Source: JBJXHG01 sp046160865 (GTDB lineage: Bacteria > Planctomycetota > UBA1135 > GCA-002686595). From it: a stretch of DNA of 64,000 nt. A program made the translations under genes and the position numbers. Positions 16,128 to 25,222 of this stretch are shown here, piece after piece. Location: assembly GCA_046160865.1 (NCBI GenBank), contig JBJXHG010000125.1:1-64000 (forward strand), read 5' to 3'. The notes beneath the pieces were generated by a model, which did not search any database, had not been told where the DNA came from, and saw nothing but the letters and a program-made list of their open reading frames with translations. How positions within the stretch are numbered: position 1 is the first letter of the stretch; the number at the start of each line of letters is the position of its first letter.

Positions 16128-18211
16128 CACTCGGGCACGAGTTGGACGCGGACTTCGCGCTGGAGTCCTGCGACGATCTCGACTGGGGTCTCGACGGCGC
16201 GAAAACGGGGTGCTCGCACGCGCAGGACGTACACCCCGGGCTCGAGGAGATCGTCGACGAGCGCTTCCGTTCCCGGCAGCAAGCGACTCTGCACTGCGTG
16301 TGCGTCGTCCACCGATGCGGCGGGCCGCACGAACTGCAGGCTGCGCACGGCGTCCGAACCGGCGGTGAACAGCGTCGCCTCCGCGCCGTGTTCCGCGAGG
16401 CGCATCTCGTCGACGGCATCGGGCGAAAGCTCTTGCGCGCGGTCGAGCTCCGCCTTCGACAGCGGGATCGGCCGGTCGACGTCGATGCGCAGATGCAACC
16501 GGCCGCCCGCGCGCGCACGCAGCGCGATCTCGCTGCGCTCGTTCGCGCGCACGCGCGCGAGCTCTTCCGTGCGCACCGGAAAGTGCATCGGTGGTTGTTT
16601 GCGCGAGGCGCGGAGCGCGACCTCGACACCGTACTCGCCCGCCGGGATCGGCGGGAGCCAACCGTCGGCATCAGTCGAGAGCCAGCCGAAGTCGCGCAGC
16701 TCTTGACCCGTCACCGGCGTGCGCAAGAGCACGTCGAGATCCGTCAGTGCTTCGCCGCGTGCGCCGAGCACGTTGACGCGCAGCCATCCGTTGCCGCCGA
16801 GCGGCTGCAGGACGAGATCGACGCGACGCTGGCGCTCGCCGGGCGCGACCACGCACAGCTCTTCGCCGCGTTGGCTGCCGGGCGCTTGCGCGATCAACGC
16901 GTACGTCGTGTCCGGCTCGACCTCGAACGTCGCGAGGGCGTCGCGACCGGCCGCGGCCGCGTTCGTCTGCGCTTGCGGCTCCACGCTGCCGTCGCCGGCG
17001 ATCTCGACGCGTGCGCACGTGACGATCGCGCCGCGCAGGGGACGCCCCGACGGGTCGCGCACCGACACGATCAGCCTGTGCGCGTCGAGCGTGAGCGTCG
17101 CTTCGCTCTCCCCGGTCGTGAAGAGCGCCGCGGCGGGTTGCAAAGCGAGCGTCGGTGAGACGCAGTAGAACGCGTAGCGTCCTGCGCGCAGACCCTGCAC
17201 GTGGAACGCGCCGGTCGCGTCGGTCGTGGCACGCGCGGTGTACAGCCCGTCGCCGCGCTCGCGGCGCGGGGCAAACAGGGCGGCGCGTGCGACCGCGGCG
17301 GGATCGCGCGCGAGCTCTTCCGGGACCGCGCACAGCTCGAGGCTCGCGACGGGCGCACCACTCGGATCGCGCACGCGTCCGCGCAGCTCTCCGCCGCCCG
17401 CGAGCGGGATCTCGCCGAGATGCCGATCTGCGTCGTGCGCGAGTTCGAGCGCCTCGAGCAGCGCCGTGCCGATGCCGTTCGCGCTCGCGAAGAGCGAGTA
17501 CGTGCCCGCGGATGCGAAGCCGATCTCGAAGCGTCCGTCCGCCGAAGTGGACACCTCGGGCGCCACCGCGACGAGCGCGCGATCCTCACCTTCGCGTGGC
17601 GCGCACAAGGCGACGCGTGCGCGCGCGACCGACGATCCGCGCGCGTCGACGACGCGGCCGAAGACGCGGCGCCCGCGTTCCAAGCGGAAGTCGAGCACGA
17701 CGTCGCCGCCGGATGGAGCGCTCGCGCGTTCGACCAACTGTCCAACAGGACGCCGCTGCGTCTGCGTCTGCCAGCCGTCGGCACTCGCGCGCGCGACGAC
17801 GTACGCCAGAGCACGCGCTTGCGGTGCGAGCGCGTCCACGCCCGCCAGCGGGAGTCGGTATGCACCGCTCGGATCGCAAACGATCTCGCCCACGGGCTGG
17901 AGCTCGGTGCCGTCGTCGAGCCACGCTTGCACGCGTGCACTCGGGACCTGCGCGTCGGCGCGCCCACGAACGCGACCGACGAGAGCGGTGTGCGCGTCGG
18001 GCAGCGTCGTCGTGGGACTCGTCGAAGCGGGATCCGCGACGGCGATGGGTGTCGTCGCGCCGCCCGGCTCCGGTTCCGGAGTCACCGGAAGCTCGGGCTC
18101 GTCGATCGGGAGCGGGCGAACCGGCGGCTGGTCGAGGCTGCTGCGCAGCGCGACGACGAACGCGAGCGCGGCTGCGCCCGCGGCGACGAGCATCCACGCG
18201 CGCGCGCGCAC
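16127..18211 (-). CDS. membrane-anchored CarboxypepD_reg repeat protein
   Basis: This 694-aa envelope protein has no recognisable catalytic site. GTG 18211 is selected because AAGGAG lies 8 nt upstream and the preceding gene stops just before it. A transmembrane helix near the N-terminus (MLVAAGAAALAFVVAL) is followed by a Pro/Glu/Thr linker and then several beta-sandwich units of the carboxypeptidase regulatory type, recognisable from repeated G-x-V-x-D-x-x-G-x-P and TDADGxF-like motifs (for example RVVDARGSSVARARV, RVRDPSGAPVASLEL). Such proteins are common in planctomycetes. Coupled to the M28 peptidase downstream. Confidence 0.75.
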   Translation of the reverse strand: MRARAWMLVAAGAAALAFVVALRSSLDQPPVRPLPIDEPELPVTPEPEPGGATTPIAVADPASTSPTTTLPDAHTALVGRVRGRADAQVPSARVQAWLDDGTELQPVGEIVCDPSGAYRLPLAGVDALAPQARALAYVVARASADGWQTQTQRRPVGQLVERASAPSGGDVVLDFRLERGRRVFGRVVDARGSSVARARVALCAPREGEDRALVAVAPEVSTSADGRFEIGFASAGTYSLFASANGIGTALLEALELAHDADRHLGEIPLAGGGELRGRVRDPSGAPVASLELCAVPEELARDPAAVARAALFAPRRERGDGLYTARATTDATGAFHVQGLRAGRYAFYCVSPTLALQPAAALFTTGESEATLTLDAHRLIVSVRDPSGRPLRGAIVTCARVEIAGDGSVEPQAQTNAAAAGRDALATFEVEPDTTYALIAQAPGSQRGEELCVVAPGERQRRVDLVLQPLGGNGWLRVNVLGARGEALTDLDVLLRTPVTGQELRDFGWLSTDADGWLPPIPAGEYGVEVALRASRKQPPMHFPVRTEELARVRANERSEIALRARAGGRLHLRIDVDRPIPLSKAELDRAQELSPDAVDEMRLAEHGAEATLFTAGSDAVRSLQFVRPAASVDDAHAVQSRLLPGTEALVDDLLEPGVYVLRVRAPRFRAVETPVEIVAGLQREVRVQLVPE

Positions 18212-18213
18212 GC

Positions 18214-19029
18214 TCAGCGCTCCTTTGCCAGCAACCGTTCGAGCCGGTCGGCTTCGGCCGCACGCGCGGCGAGTGGTGCCCGGGCCCGGAACTCGCACGG
18301 CACACCGGCGCGTGCGGAGAGTGCGCGTGCGGCGACGAGCTGCGGCTCGACGAAGTCATCGAGGTGTGTGCCGCGCGGTGCCGCCGCGCGCGCGCTCGTG
18401 CCCGTGCGCAAGATGCCGAGCAGGTACGGGATGGCGCGCGTGCGTCCGAGTGCGAGTGCGCTCGCCGCGCACTGCACGCGCACGTCGAGGTCGGGGTGTG
18501 GATTCTTGCCGAAGCTCAAGCTCTCGAGGCGCGGCCCCGCTGCGGCGACCGTGCGCGCATTCGCGAGCGCGGCCGCCGCGACGACGAGCGCCGCATCCCC
18601 GCCGGGATCCGCGGCGTTCGACGAGCGCGGTGTACGTTGATCGAGCACCGCGAGCAGCGCGGAGAACGCGTCTGCATCGTAGCTGCGCGCCAACACGAGC
18701 ACGGCGCGCAGACCGCTCTCACCGCCCTCCGCCGCAGCAGAAGCGAGCTCGCGCAACGCAGTTTCGGAGACGGCGACGGGCGTCGCGCTCGGGAACCAGC
18801 GCTCGAGCTGCGCCTCGAACTCCTCGAACGAGCCCCGTTCCCAGTCGACCGGGAGTTCCCATGCCGGTGCCGCGTCGGTGACGGCCGCACTCGCCTGCGG
18901 CAGCGCCGGGACGCTTTCCTCGGGCGGAGCGGGCGGGGGGGTCGCGCGGCACGCGGCGGCGCAAGCGAGCGCCGCGAGAAGCATGATGGGCGTCCGCACG
19001 AACGTGGAGCGGTGGCGCGTGCACGTCAT
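18214..19029 (-). CDS. putative lipoprotein, HEAT-like, unknown function
   Basis: A 271-aa protein. A short hydrophobic stretch LLAALACAAAC suggests a lipoprotein signal; the residues before the Cys are not an ideal lipobox. After a Pro-rich linker, the region with many Ala/Leu helices (ALRELASAAAEGGESGLRAVLVLARS, split here for reading as ALRELASAAA and GLRAVLVLAR) resembles HEAT-like repeats. ATG 19029 is chosen by position; ATG 18984 (MLLAALAC) would remove the basic leader and is possible. The next gene in the operon starts 2 nt after its stop. Confidence 0.65.
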   Translation of the reverse strand: MTCTRHRSTFVRTPIMLLAALACAAACRATPPPAPPEESVPALPQASAAVTDAAPAWELPVDWERGSFEEFEAQLERWFPSATPVAVSETALRELASAAAEGGESGLRAVLVLARSYDADAFSALLAVLDQRTPRSSNAADPGGDAALVVAAAALANARTVAAAGPRLESLSFGKNPHPDLDVRVQCAASALALGRTRAIPYLLGILRTGTSARAAAPRGTHLDDFVEPQLVAARALSARAGVPCEFRARAPLAARAAEADRLERLLAKER

Positions 19030-19054
19030 GATCGCGCGAAGCCTACATCGGCGC

Positions 19055-19074
19055 GCGCACGCACGCACGCACGC
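19055..19074. repeat. CGCA/GCAC microsatellite
   Basis: About four to five copies of GCAC/CGCA lie in the 51-bp gap between the DUF4388 gene and the lipoprotein gene. Confidence 0.6.
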
Positions 19075-19080
19075 GGGCTT

Positions 19081-22000
19081 TCAGGGCTTGAACGAGCGCA
19101 GGCCCTTGCCGTCGGCGATCCACAGGCGACCCCGGGGAATGCGCGCGTGCGGCGCTTCCCAAGCGACGAAGTTCCAGTCGCCGTCGCGGCGCACCGTGAA
19201 CGCCGGCTCCGTTGCGCCCTGCGCACGCACGCGGAAGATGCGCTCGTCGATGTCGACGCTCCACCCGGTCCACGGCGACGAGAGCTCGCTCCCGCTGCCG
19301 GCGTGTCGCCGGAGCACGGACATCCCCGCGGTCGAACCGTGACGCGCTTCGTCGGCGTCGAGAATCGCCTCGGCGATGGCCGATTCGGGCTTGAGACGCG
19401 TCGTCCACTCGATCGTGCTGCCGTCCTGGAACGTCGCGCGCACGCCCTCGGAAGTCGGGACCGGCCCGACGACCGGCGGCGATTTCACGGCGAACGGACC
19501 TTCGGTCGCACCGCTGCTCGCGTCGAGGATCCAGGCCTCGCCGATCTCGGAGAGCACGAAGAGGAAACCGGGCTTCTTGGGCAGGAACACCGGAGCCCGT
19601 GCGACCCCGCCGAGCGAAGTCAGCTGCGTGTGCCAGACGAGCACGCCGTCCTTCGAGAGGCGCGCGACGGCGCCGCTGCGGTCGCACACGATGTGATCGT
19701 CCGCGGTGCCGACCGGGATCGCTTCGACGCGACCCTCCGTGGGCCACGTGCGTTCCGCCTTGCGCGAGAAGTAGATCACCTGGTCGGACGGATGATCGAC
19801 GTTGAGCGCGATGGTGTCGTGATTCTCGAGCTCGAGCGTCATCGCGACGCGCTCGCCGAAGCTGCTCTCGATGACGAACGGCGTGCGGTGCACCGTGCCG
19901 TCCTCGAGACGCGCACGGGCTCCCGCGGGCACGCTCGCGACGCGCCACGGCAGCAGGTAGTCGTCGGCGCGGGCCGTGCTCTCGCGCAACAGCGCGTACG
20001 CTTCCTTGTGTTTGCCCGCCGTCGAGAGCTCGCGCGCTTGGAGCAGCGCGCCGGCCTTCGACTCGATGCTCTTCATCTCGCGCGTCAGCGCCGACAGGTC
20101 TTTCAGCTTGCCGGTGTCGTCGCTCGCCACGAGCATGCGGTACATGGTCAGCGAGCGCGCGTAGTCGCCGGCCTCGGCGTGTGCGCGCGCGGCGCCGAGC
20201 ATCTGGTCCTGGCGCGCGAGGTTGTCTTGTCGCAGGAGCTCGATGCGTGCACGCGCGCGCTCTTCGTTGCGCGCTTCGAGGCGCGTCTGCATCTCGACCA
20301 CGCGCGCGTCGAACGCCTTCGCGTCGGGCTGCTCGGCGTGTTGCGCGAGGTGCGTGCGCAGATCGTCGAGCAGCTTCGCGACGCGCGACTCGTCGTTCGA
20401 TTGCTCGGCGGAGTCGACGATCTTCTCGCCCAGATCCTTGAGGCGTGCCTCGAGCCGCGCACCCAGACCGTTGAAGAGGTCCGCGACGAGCGGGAAAGGC
20501 TCTTTCGACGCGGTGAGCACCGGAGGCTCGGGCAGCTCGATCGCGCGCCGCAGGCCGAGGATCGGATCGCCGAGCGTGCACTCGATCTGCGCCTCGCGAT
20601 AGCGATCGGTCCAGGCCGTGCGCACGGCGTTCTCCTCGCCGCGCACGCGCTCGACGAGCGAATCGCGCAGCTCGCGGACGGAAGCCGGCGGCTCGTCGGT
20701 GAAGAGCCGCTCGAGCGTCTTCAGTGCGCTGCGCGGATCCTCCATTTGAGCGTGGATCTCGGTCATCTTGCGCTCGAACGTGCGGTGGCTGTCGATCTGC
20801 ACCCACGCGCCGGCGGAGAGCGCGAGCAGCACCGCCATCGTGACGAACGAATTCTTGCGCGTGAGCGTGCGCTGCACGAGCTGCGTGCGCGCTTTGGCCA
20901 GCAAGCGCCGCGCTTCGCGGTCGGCCGGTTGCGCGGCCACGGCAGCCCGCAACGGCTCGATCGCCTTGTCCGCCTTGCCGCTCGCGATCCAAGTCCGAGC
21001 GGCTTCGACGATCCACGGCACGCCGGACTCGGAGAGGCCGATCTCGAGCAGCTCGAGGCCGACTTCCATGCGCGTCGCCGTGGACTCGGGCGCGCGTGAG
21101 GCGGCGACGCGCAGGATCGCGCGCGCCCGCATGCGCTGCTGGCGTTCGTTGAACGCGCGCGCGATCGCCAGGAGGTCGCGCAGCGCGGGCGTCTTCTCGT
21201 CGAGGTTCGCGCGCGCTTGCACGATGATGAGACGCAGCGCGGAGATCGGATCGCTGGCGTGGATGCTCGCGAGCTCCTGCCAGTACTGCACCTGCACGGT
21301 CGCGCTGGTGAGCGAGCGATCGACGCGCCGCAGGAGCGTGCGGCCTTCGCGCGCAGGCATTACGCGCAGCGCGGTCTGCAAACGACCGGTCTCCCAATGA
21401 CCCGTGAGGACGGCGGCGTCCTCGGGGTCGAGCGGACCGGGCCGTGCAGCATGGCACCACGCACACAAGCGCGACGCCGCGCGCGCGACGTTGCCGTCGT
21501 AGAACTCGCGATCTGCGAGCGCGAGGAGTTCGGGGGCGACGGCGAGTCGCAGTGTGCCGCGGTAGATCGCCGTGCGCACGACGATGGACAACTGGCGCAG
21601 CGTCCAGGCCAATCGATCGGCGATCTCGACCAGATTCGACGAACCGTCGCATTCCTCGAGGAGCCGCTGCGAACCTTGCGGCGCGGTCGAGGGGTCGTGG
21701 ATGCACGGGACGGCGTGATCGCTCCAGCAAGGCACCGGCCCGGCGCCTTCGGCTTCATCCTTGAGGCGGGCGTATTCGAGCAGCAGTCCTTCGGCCGGGA
21801 TCGGGCTGCAGAACACGGCGTCCGCGCGCGGTCCGACGCGCGTCGTGCCCGGCTCCGAGGAGCCGAGGGCGGGGGCCGCGGAGCGCTCGGGCAACGGTCC
21901 TTGCGTGAAGCGGAAGTGGACCGAGTCCGCATCGAGCAGGCGGTAGAGGTTCTCGAGGCGCTGCGCGCGCGCGATCTCGACCATGCGCAACGAATCGATG

Positions 22001-22221
22001 CGGAAGTCGGCGTCCTTGACCCACGATTGGCGCACGCGCGCGCGCCAGTACTCCGGATCCTCGTCGGGCTCCGGGAGGAGATGGACCATCCCCTCGGCCA
22101 AACCGATCGTAGATCGGACCCCATCTCGCGATCCGAGACTGAGGACTCCTTGCCGGCCACGCGCGAGACTCTGGAGCAAGTCCGCGAGGCCAATTCCACC
22201 GACGTCGCCCTGAAAACTCAT
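19081..22221 (-). CDS. DUF4388 mosaic protein with TM helix and PQQ-like propeller end
   Basis: This 1046-aa protein of unknown function has four visible regions. Residues 1-100 (MSFQGDVGGIGLADLLQSLA, then GVLSLGSRDG) match the PatA-type DUF4388 domain, a suspected signalling or protein-interaction module. Residues 290-450 are TPR-like helices. One transmembrane helix (SFVTMAVLLALSAGAWV) lies near 460, followed by a long charged coiled-coil-like region. Residues 750-1046 have blade-like repeats (VICDRSGAVARLSKDG, AWILDASSG, GRLWIADGKG) suggesting a beta-propeller outside the membrane. It is monocistronic, with a degenerate element A copy upstream. Confidence 0.75.
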   Translation of the reverse strand: MSFQGDVGGIGLADLLQSLARGRQGVLSLGSRDGVRSTIGLAEGMVHLLPEPDEDPEYWRARVRQSWVKDADFRIDSLRMVEIARAQRLENLYRLLDADSVHFRFTQGPLPERSAAPALGSSEPGTTRVGPRADAVFCSPIPAEGLLLEYARLKDEAEGAGPVPCWSDHAVPCIHDPSTAPQGSQRLLEECDGSSNLVEIADRLAWTLRQLSIVVRTAIYRGTLRLAVAPELLALADREFYDGNVARAASRLCAWCHAARPGPLDPEDAAVLTGHWETGRLQTALRVMPAREGRTLLRRVDRSLTSATVQVQYWQELASIHASDPISALRLIIVQARANLDEKTPALRDLLAIARAFNERQQRMRARAILRVAASRAPESTATRMEVGLELLEIGLSESGVPWIVEAARTWIASGKADKAIEPLRAAVAAQPADREARRLLAKARTQLVQRTLTRKNSFVTMAVLLALSAGAWVQIDSHRTFERKMTEIHAQMEDPRSALKTLERLFTDEPPASVRELRDSLVERVRGEENAVRTAWTDRYREAQIECTLGDPILGLRRAIELPEPPVLTASKEPFPLVADLFNGLGARLEARLKDLGEKIVDSAEQSNDESRVAKLLDDLRTHLAQHAEQPDAKAFDARVVEMQTRLEARNEERARARIELLRQDNLARQDQMLGAARAHAEAGDYARSLTMYRMLVASDDTGKLKDLSALTREMKSIESKAGALLQARELSTAGKHKEAYALLRESTARADDYLLPWRVASVPAGARARLEDGTVHRTPFVIESSFGERVAMTLELENHDTIALNVDHPSDQVIYFSRKAERTWPTEGRVEAIPVGTADDHIVCDRSGAVARLSKDGVLVWHTQLTSLGGVARAPVFLPKKPGFLFVLSEIGEAWILDASSGATEGPFAVKSPPVVGPVPTSEGVRATFQDGSTIEWTTRLKPESAIAEAILDADEARHGSTAGMSVLRRHAGSGSELSSPWTGWSVDIDERIFRVRAQGATEPAFTVRRDGDWNFVAWEAPHARIPRGRLWIADGKGLRSFKP

Positions 22222-22278
22222 GGGGTGCGCCGACTATCGGCTTCGCCCGCAGCGGAACTGAGCACGAAGAGCACGTCG

Positions 22279-22378
22279 TAGCGCAACTCTCACGCGGCGG
22301 GGAATCGCTCCCGATCCAACTACGCAGCGCCGTGCGAATGGGTGCGATCGCGTAGGACGTGGTGAGCGGTGCGGGTTA
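22279..22378 (-). repeat. element A copy 7, degenerate, at mobA-like stop
   Basis: Read on the minus strand it starts at the TAA stop of the nucleotidyltransferase gene: TAA-CCCGCACCGCTCACCACGTCC, then a GTTGGATCGGGAGCGATTCC core like that of the full copies, and a CCGCGTGAGAGTTGCGCTA right end. It is about 100 bp, eroded but recognisable, and again left end to stop codon. Confidence 0.65.
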
Positions 22379-23032
22379 CCGCGTACTTCGATGCTGCGCG
22401 CGCGCGCGCAGCCGCGTCAGATCCTCGCGCGTGTCGAGGTCGTCGAGGATCTCCGGATCGGAGACGGCGACCGACAACCAACGATCGGCGCGCGCGCGCA
22501 GATCCTGGAGCGTGGCGGAGGTGTCGATCAAGTCGAGCAGTCGCCGTCCCGCGATCACCGGATGACCGAAGCGTCGTGCGGAAGTTTCTTCGCTGCGCAC
22601 CTGGCTGTCGGCGGGCGCGTACCGCGGCGCGAGCCAGCCGCGCTCGGGTGCGCCGGCATCGGCCCAAGCTTCGAACAGCGCGACGAAGACCCGCCGCGGC
22701 ACGAGCGGCACGTCGACGGGCGCCAGGCACAAGTCGCGATCGAGGCACGCTGCGTGCGCGCGCCGCACGCCGCTCGTCGCACCCAGCGTCCAATCAGGAT
22801 TGTGCAGGATCTCGGCCTGGTACGGCCCGCGTGCGGTGATCGCGGCGTGGTCGGCGCCGGTGACTACGATCGGCAGTGCGTCGCCGAGCCCGGTCGCGGC
22901 GTGCAGCAAGCGCTCGAGGGGCGTGCTGCCGGCGATGTCGACCAAGGCTTTGCACTCGCCCAGCCGACGGCTCGCGCCGGCCGCGAGGATGACGAGCCGC
23001 GGCGCCGCGCGTTGCGGCTCAAGCGCCGACAT
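22376..23032 (-). CDS. MobA/MocA-like nucleotidyltransferase
   Basis: This 218-aa NTP-transferase is probably involved in molybdenum cofactor nucleotide attachment, or acts as a sugar-phosphate-type nucleotidyltransferase. The glycine-rich NTP site is LAAGASRRLGECKAL near residue 16. Further family marks are ADHAAI, HNPDWTLGATSG, the metal-binding APVDVPLV and FGHPVIAG. GHP and the late DLDTREDL resemble MocA cytidylyltransferases more than MobA. It starts at ATG 23032, overlapping the moeB-like gene by 14 bp, which supports a shared sulfur-carrier or cofactor role. Confidence 0.8.
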   Translation of the reverse strand: MSALEPQRAAPRLVILAAGASRRLGECKALVDIAGSTPLERLLHAATGLGDALPIVVTGADHAAITARGPYQAEILHNPDWTLGATSGVRRAHAACLDRDLCLAPVDVPLVPRRVFVALFEAWADAGAPERGWLAPRYAPADSQVRSEETSARRFGHPVIAGRRLLDLIDTSATLQDLRARADRWLSVAVSDPEILDDLDTREDLTRLRARAQHRSTR

Positions 23033-24050
23033 AGCGCCGATACAGCGCGCGCGCGCGGCCGAGGTCCGACGTGCCTTCGACCAACGCGCGGCCGCCGGCG
23101 AACACCGTGATGCGCTGCGATTCGACTTCGAAGCGCACGCACAGCTCGTTCTGCTGAACGCGCCGCGCGACGCCCGCGATCGAGCGCGCGAGCTCGGCGA
23201 GCGGGACCGCGCGGCCGCGCACCTGCACGGCGTCGCGTCCGCACAGGCGCACGGCGTCTTGCACGAGCGGCGCTTCCAGGAACGGGAACACGCGCGCGCC
23301 ACAACACGGACACTGCGGATCGCGTTCGACGCGCAGCGATCGCAGCGTCGCGTTCCAGGCGTCGAGCTCGAGCAGCCCCGGCTCGAACGTCGTGTCGCCC
23401 GCGAGCGCTCGCAGCGCTTGCGCAGCGGACAGCGCGGCAACCATGGCGACCGCAGGTTGCACCACGCCCCCGGTCTCGCACGTGGCGAGTGCGCCGGGCG
23501 GTGGTGGCGTCGGGAACACGCAGCGCAGGCACGCCGAGCCGGGCCGTACGAACAGCACGAGGCCGTGCGCTCCGACGACGCCCGCGTAGATCCACGGCAC
23601 GCCGTGCGCCACGCAGTAATCGTTGATCAAGTAGCGCGTCGCCATGTTGTCGGTGCCGTCGAGCACGAGGTCGACTCCGGCCGCGAGATCGGGCAACGTC
23701 TCGACGTCGACGTCGACAGCGTGCGGTGTCACGCGCGTCGGCCCGCCGATGCGCGCGAGCGTCTCCGCCGCGGCTGCGACCTTGAGCGCACCCTCGCGCG
23801 CATGGCGCTCGTCGAACAGCACTTGTCGCGGCAAGTTCGAGACGTCGACGACGTCGCGATCCGCGAGGACGAGCTCGCCGACGCCCGAGCGGACGAGGGA
23901 CTGGGCGAGCGCTCCGCCGAGCGCGCCGCAGCCGACCAGCAGAACGCGGCTCGACTCGAGTCTGCGTTGGCCGGCGAGGCCGAGCGGCGCGAAGCGCGTC
24001 TGGCGCTCGAAGCGACGCACGTCGCTCTCGCTCGGGTCCGCGGCGTCCAT
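23019..24050 (-). CDS. ThiF/MoeB-family adenylyltransferase with C-terminal extension
   Basis: This is a 343-aa E1-like enzyme that adenylates the C-terminal glycine of a sulfur-carrier protein (ThiS or MoaD type). The ATP site is LVGCGALGGALAQ, followed by RQVLF, DGTDNMATRYLIND and the Cys-containing ALATCETGGVVQP. A CPCC pair after the domain probably binds zinc with C residues near CLRC. The last 75 residues (LCGRDAVQVRG ... TVFAGGRALVEGTSD ... ALYRRYVGA) form the extra domain seen in a subset of ThiF homologs. The start overlaps the previous stop as TGATG. No ThiS or MoaD gene is visible. Confidence 0.87.
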   Translation of the reverse strand: MDAADPSESDVRRFERQTRFAPLGLAGQRRLESSRVLLVGCGALGGALAQSLVRSGVGELVLADRDVVDVSNLPRQVLFDERHAREGALKVAAAAETLARIGGPTRVTPHAVDVDVETLPDLAAGVDLVLDGTDNMATRYLINDYCVAHGVPWIYAGVVGAHGLVLFVRPGSACLRCVFPTPPPPGALATCETGGVVQPAVAMVAALSAAQALRALAGDTTFEPGLLELDAWNATLRSLRVERDPQCPCCGARVFPFLEAPLVQDAVRLCGRDAVQVRGRAVPLAELARSIAGVARRVQQNELCVRFEVESQRITVFAGGRALVEGTSDLGRARALYRRYVGA

Positions 24051-24460
24051 CACGTCAGCCACCACACGAGCGCCGCGAGAACGAGGACGAGTACCACGCC
24101 GACCGTCGCGAACACCGGCAGCAAGGCTTTGAAGTCGCTCGGCGCCGGATCGTTGAGCTCGACCCAGTTGAAGTAGCGCTTCGCACCTTCGCCGAGGCTC
24201 GCGCCGCAGTGCGGACACTGCGTGTGCTCGCGATCGAGGTCGATCACGCCGTCGCAGCTCATGCAGTAGAAGTTGCGCGAGCCGCCGCCGCCCTTGACGC
24301 CCGGAGCCTTCGAGCGCTGCTGGTAGTACTCGATCGCTTCCGCGTTCTCGCCGGCGCGCGCTCGCGACCAATGGTGTGGGCCGACATTGCCGAAGCTCGG
24401 TCCGACGCTCGGACCCGCGGGCTCGGTGGGCGGCGTGCTCTTGTCCTGCGGCGATTCCAT
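24050..24460 (-). CDS. zinc-ribbon protein with C-terminal TM helix
   Basis: A 136-aa protein of unknown function. The N-terminal 45 residues are Pro/Gly-rich. A Cys4 zinc ribbon follows (YCMSC...CPHCG, residues 66-88). A single C-terminal transmembrane helix (LLPVFATVGVVLVLVLAALVWW, roughly 112-133) makes it tail-anchored. First gene of the operon leading into the MoeB/ThiF protein, by TGATG overlap. Divergent from the coiled-coil gene at 24514. Confidence 0.7.
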   Translation of the reverse strand: MESPQDKSTPPTEPAGPSVGPSFGNVGPHHWSRARAGENAEAIEYYQQRSKAPGVKGGGGSRNFYCMSCDGVIDLDREHTQCPHCGASLGEGAKRYFNWVELNDPAPSDFKALLPVFATVGVVLVLVLAALVWWLT

Positions 24461-24513
24461 GGCGGTGCGCTTCGAGAGTAGGCCGCGTCGCACGCGAGCG
24501 GAACGGCGCCCCC

Positions 24514-25020
24514 GTGATTCCCGGTTCCGTGGCCAGAAGTCGTGCGTTCGTGCCGATGGGCTCCGACGTGGAAGAGCTGCGCGACGAGATCCTCGTGCCC
24601 GTTCCGCGCGGAGCGGCGACGCCAAGCATTCCGGCGCGCGTCGTCGGTCCCGGCCGTCTCGAGCGCCGCTACCGAGCGCGCATCGAGAGCCTCGAGCAAG
24701 ACCTCGCCGCGGGCGCGCGATCTCTCGACTGCGCGGCGCTCGTCGAACGGGGCCAGGCGCGGCTCCTCGACCGGCTCGAAAGGGACGTCGAGCGCGAGCG
24801 CGTGGCGAACGCCACGCTCGTGCAGCGCGAGAAGCGGCTGATCCTCGCGCTCGGCGGCCTGCAGCGCGAGAACGAGCTCCTTCGGCTCCGCGGACGTCCG
24901 GCGGATCGACTCGAGGCCGCGAGCGGGCCGCGTACTTCGGCACGCGCCACGCGCACGCGCGGCGAGCGCTCGTGGTGGAGTCGATTCGCGGCGCGCGTCG
25001 CCGGGCACCGCGACGCTTGA
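24514..25020 (+). CDS. small coiled-coil protein, unknown function
   Basis: A 168-aa protein from GTG 24514; ATG 24556 (MGSDVEEL) is equally possible. Residues 45-125 are strongly charged and heptad-like (LERRYRARIESLEQDL, LLDRLERDVERERVAN, GLQRENELLRL), predicting a long coiled coil. The tail is Arg-rich with a WWSRF motif. I do not recognise the family. It is supported by its codon pattern and by lying on the strand without a competing gene, just upstream of tRNA-His. Confidence 0.6.
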   Translation: MIPGSVARSRAFVPMGSDVEELRDEILVPVPRGAATPSIPARVVGPGRLERRYRARIESLEQDLAAGARSLDCAALVERGQARLLDRLERDVERERVANATLVQREKRLILALGGLQRENELLRLRGRPADRLEAASGPRTSARATRTRGERSWWSRFAARVAGHRDA

Positions 25021-25090
25021 CAGTCGGGCACGACCGGACGATCCTCTTCCGCCCGCTTGGCGGGAAGGCGCTCACCGCGCCTTCACGGAC

Positions 25091-25168
25091 GGTGGATATA
25101 GCTCAGCTGGTTAGAGCGCGAGGTTGTGGTCCTCGAGGCCGGGGGTTCGAGTCCCCTTATCCACCCCA
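25091..25168 (+). tRNA. tRNA-His (anticodon GTG)
   Basis: A complete cloverleaf. The acceptor stem GTGGATA pairs with TATCCAC, with the extra 5' G(-1) opposite C73 that is specific to tRNA-His. The anticodon stem-loop is CGAGG-TTGTGGT-CCTCG, the T-loop is GGTTCGAGTCC, and the 3' CCA is encoded (25166-25168). Confidence 0.97.
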
Positions 25169-25170
25169 CC

Positions 25171-25176
25171 TTTTTT
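25171..25176 (+). terminator. T-run after tRNA-His
   Basis: Six T residues start 2 nt after the CCA end. There is no strong separate hairpin, so the T-arm and acceptor stem may serve as the stem. Such T-runs are otherwise absent from this GC-rich window. Confidence 0.5.
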
Positions 25177-25222
25177 GACGGCAGAGTGCGCGCGGGCGAC
25201 TGCGCGCGGCGAGAGAGCGACG

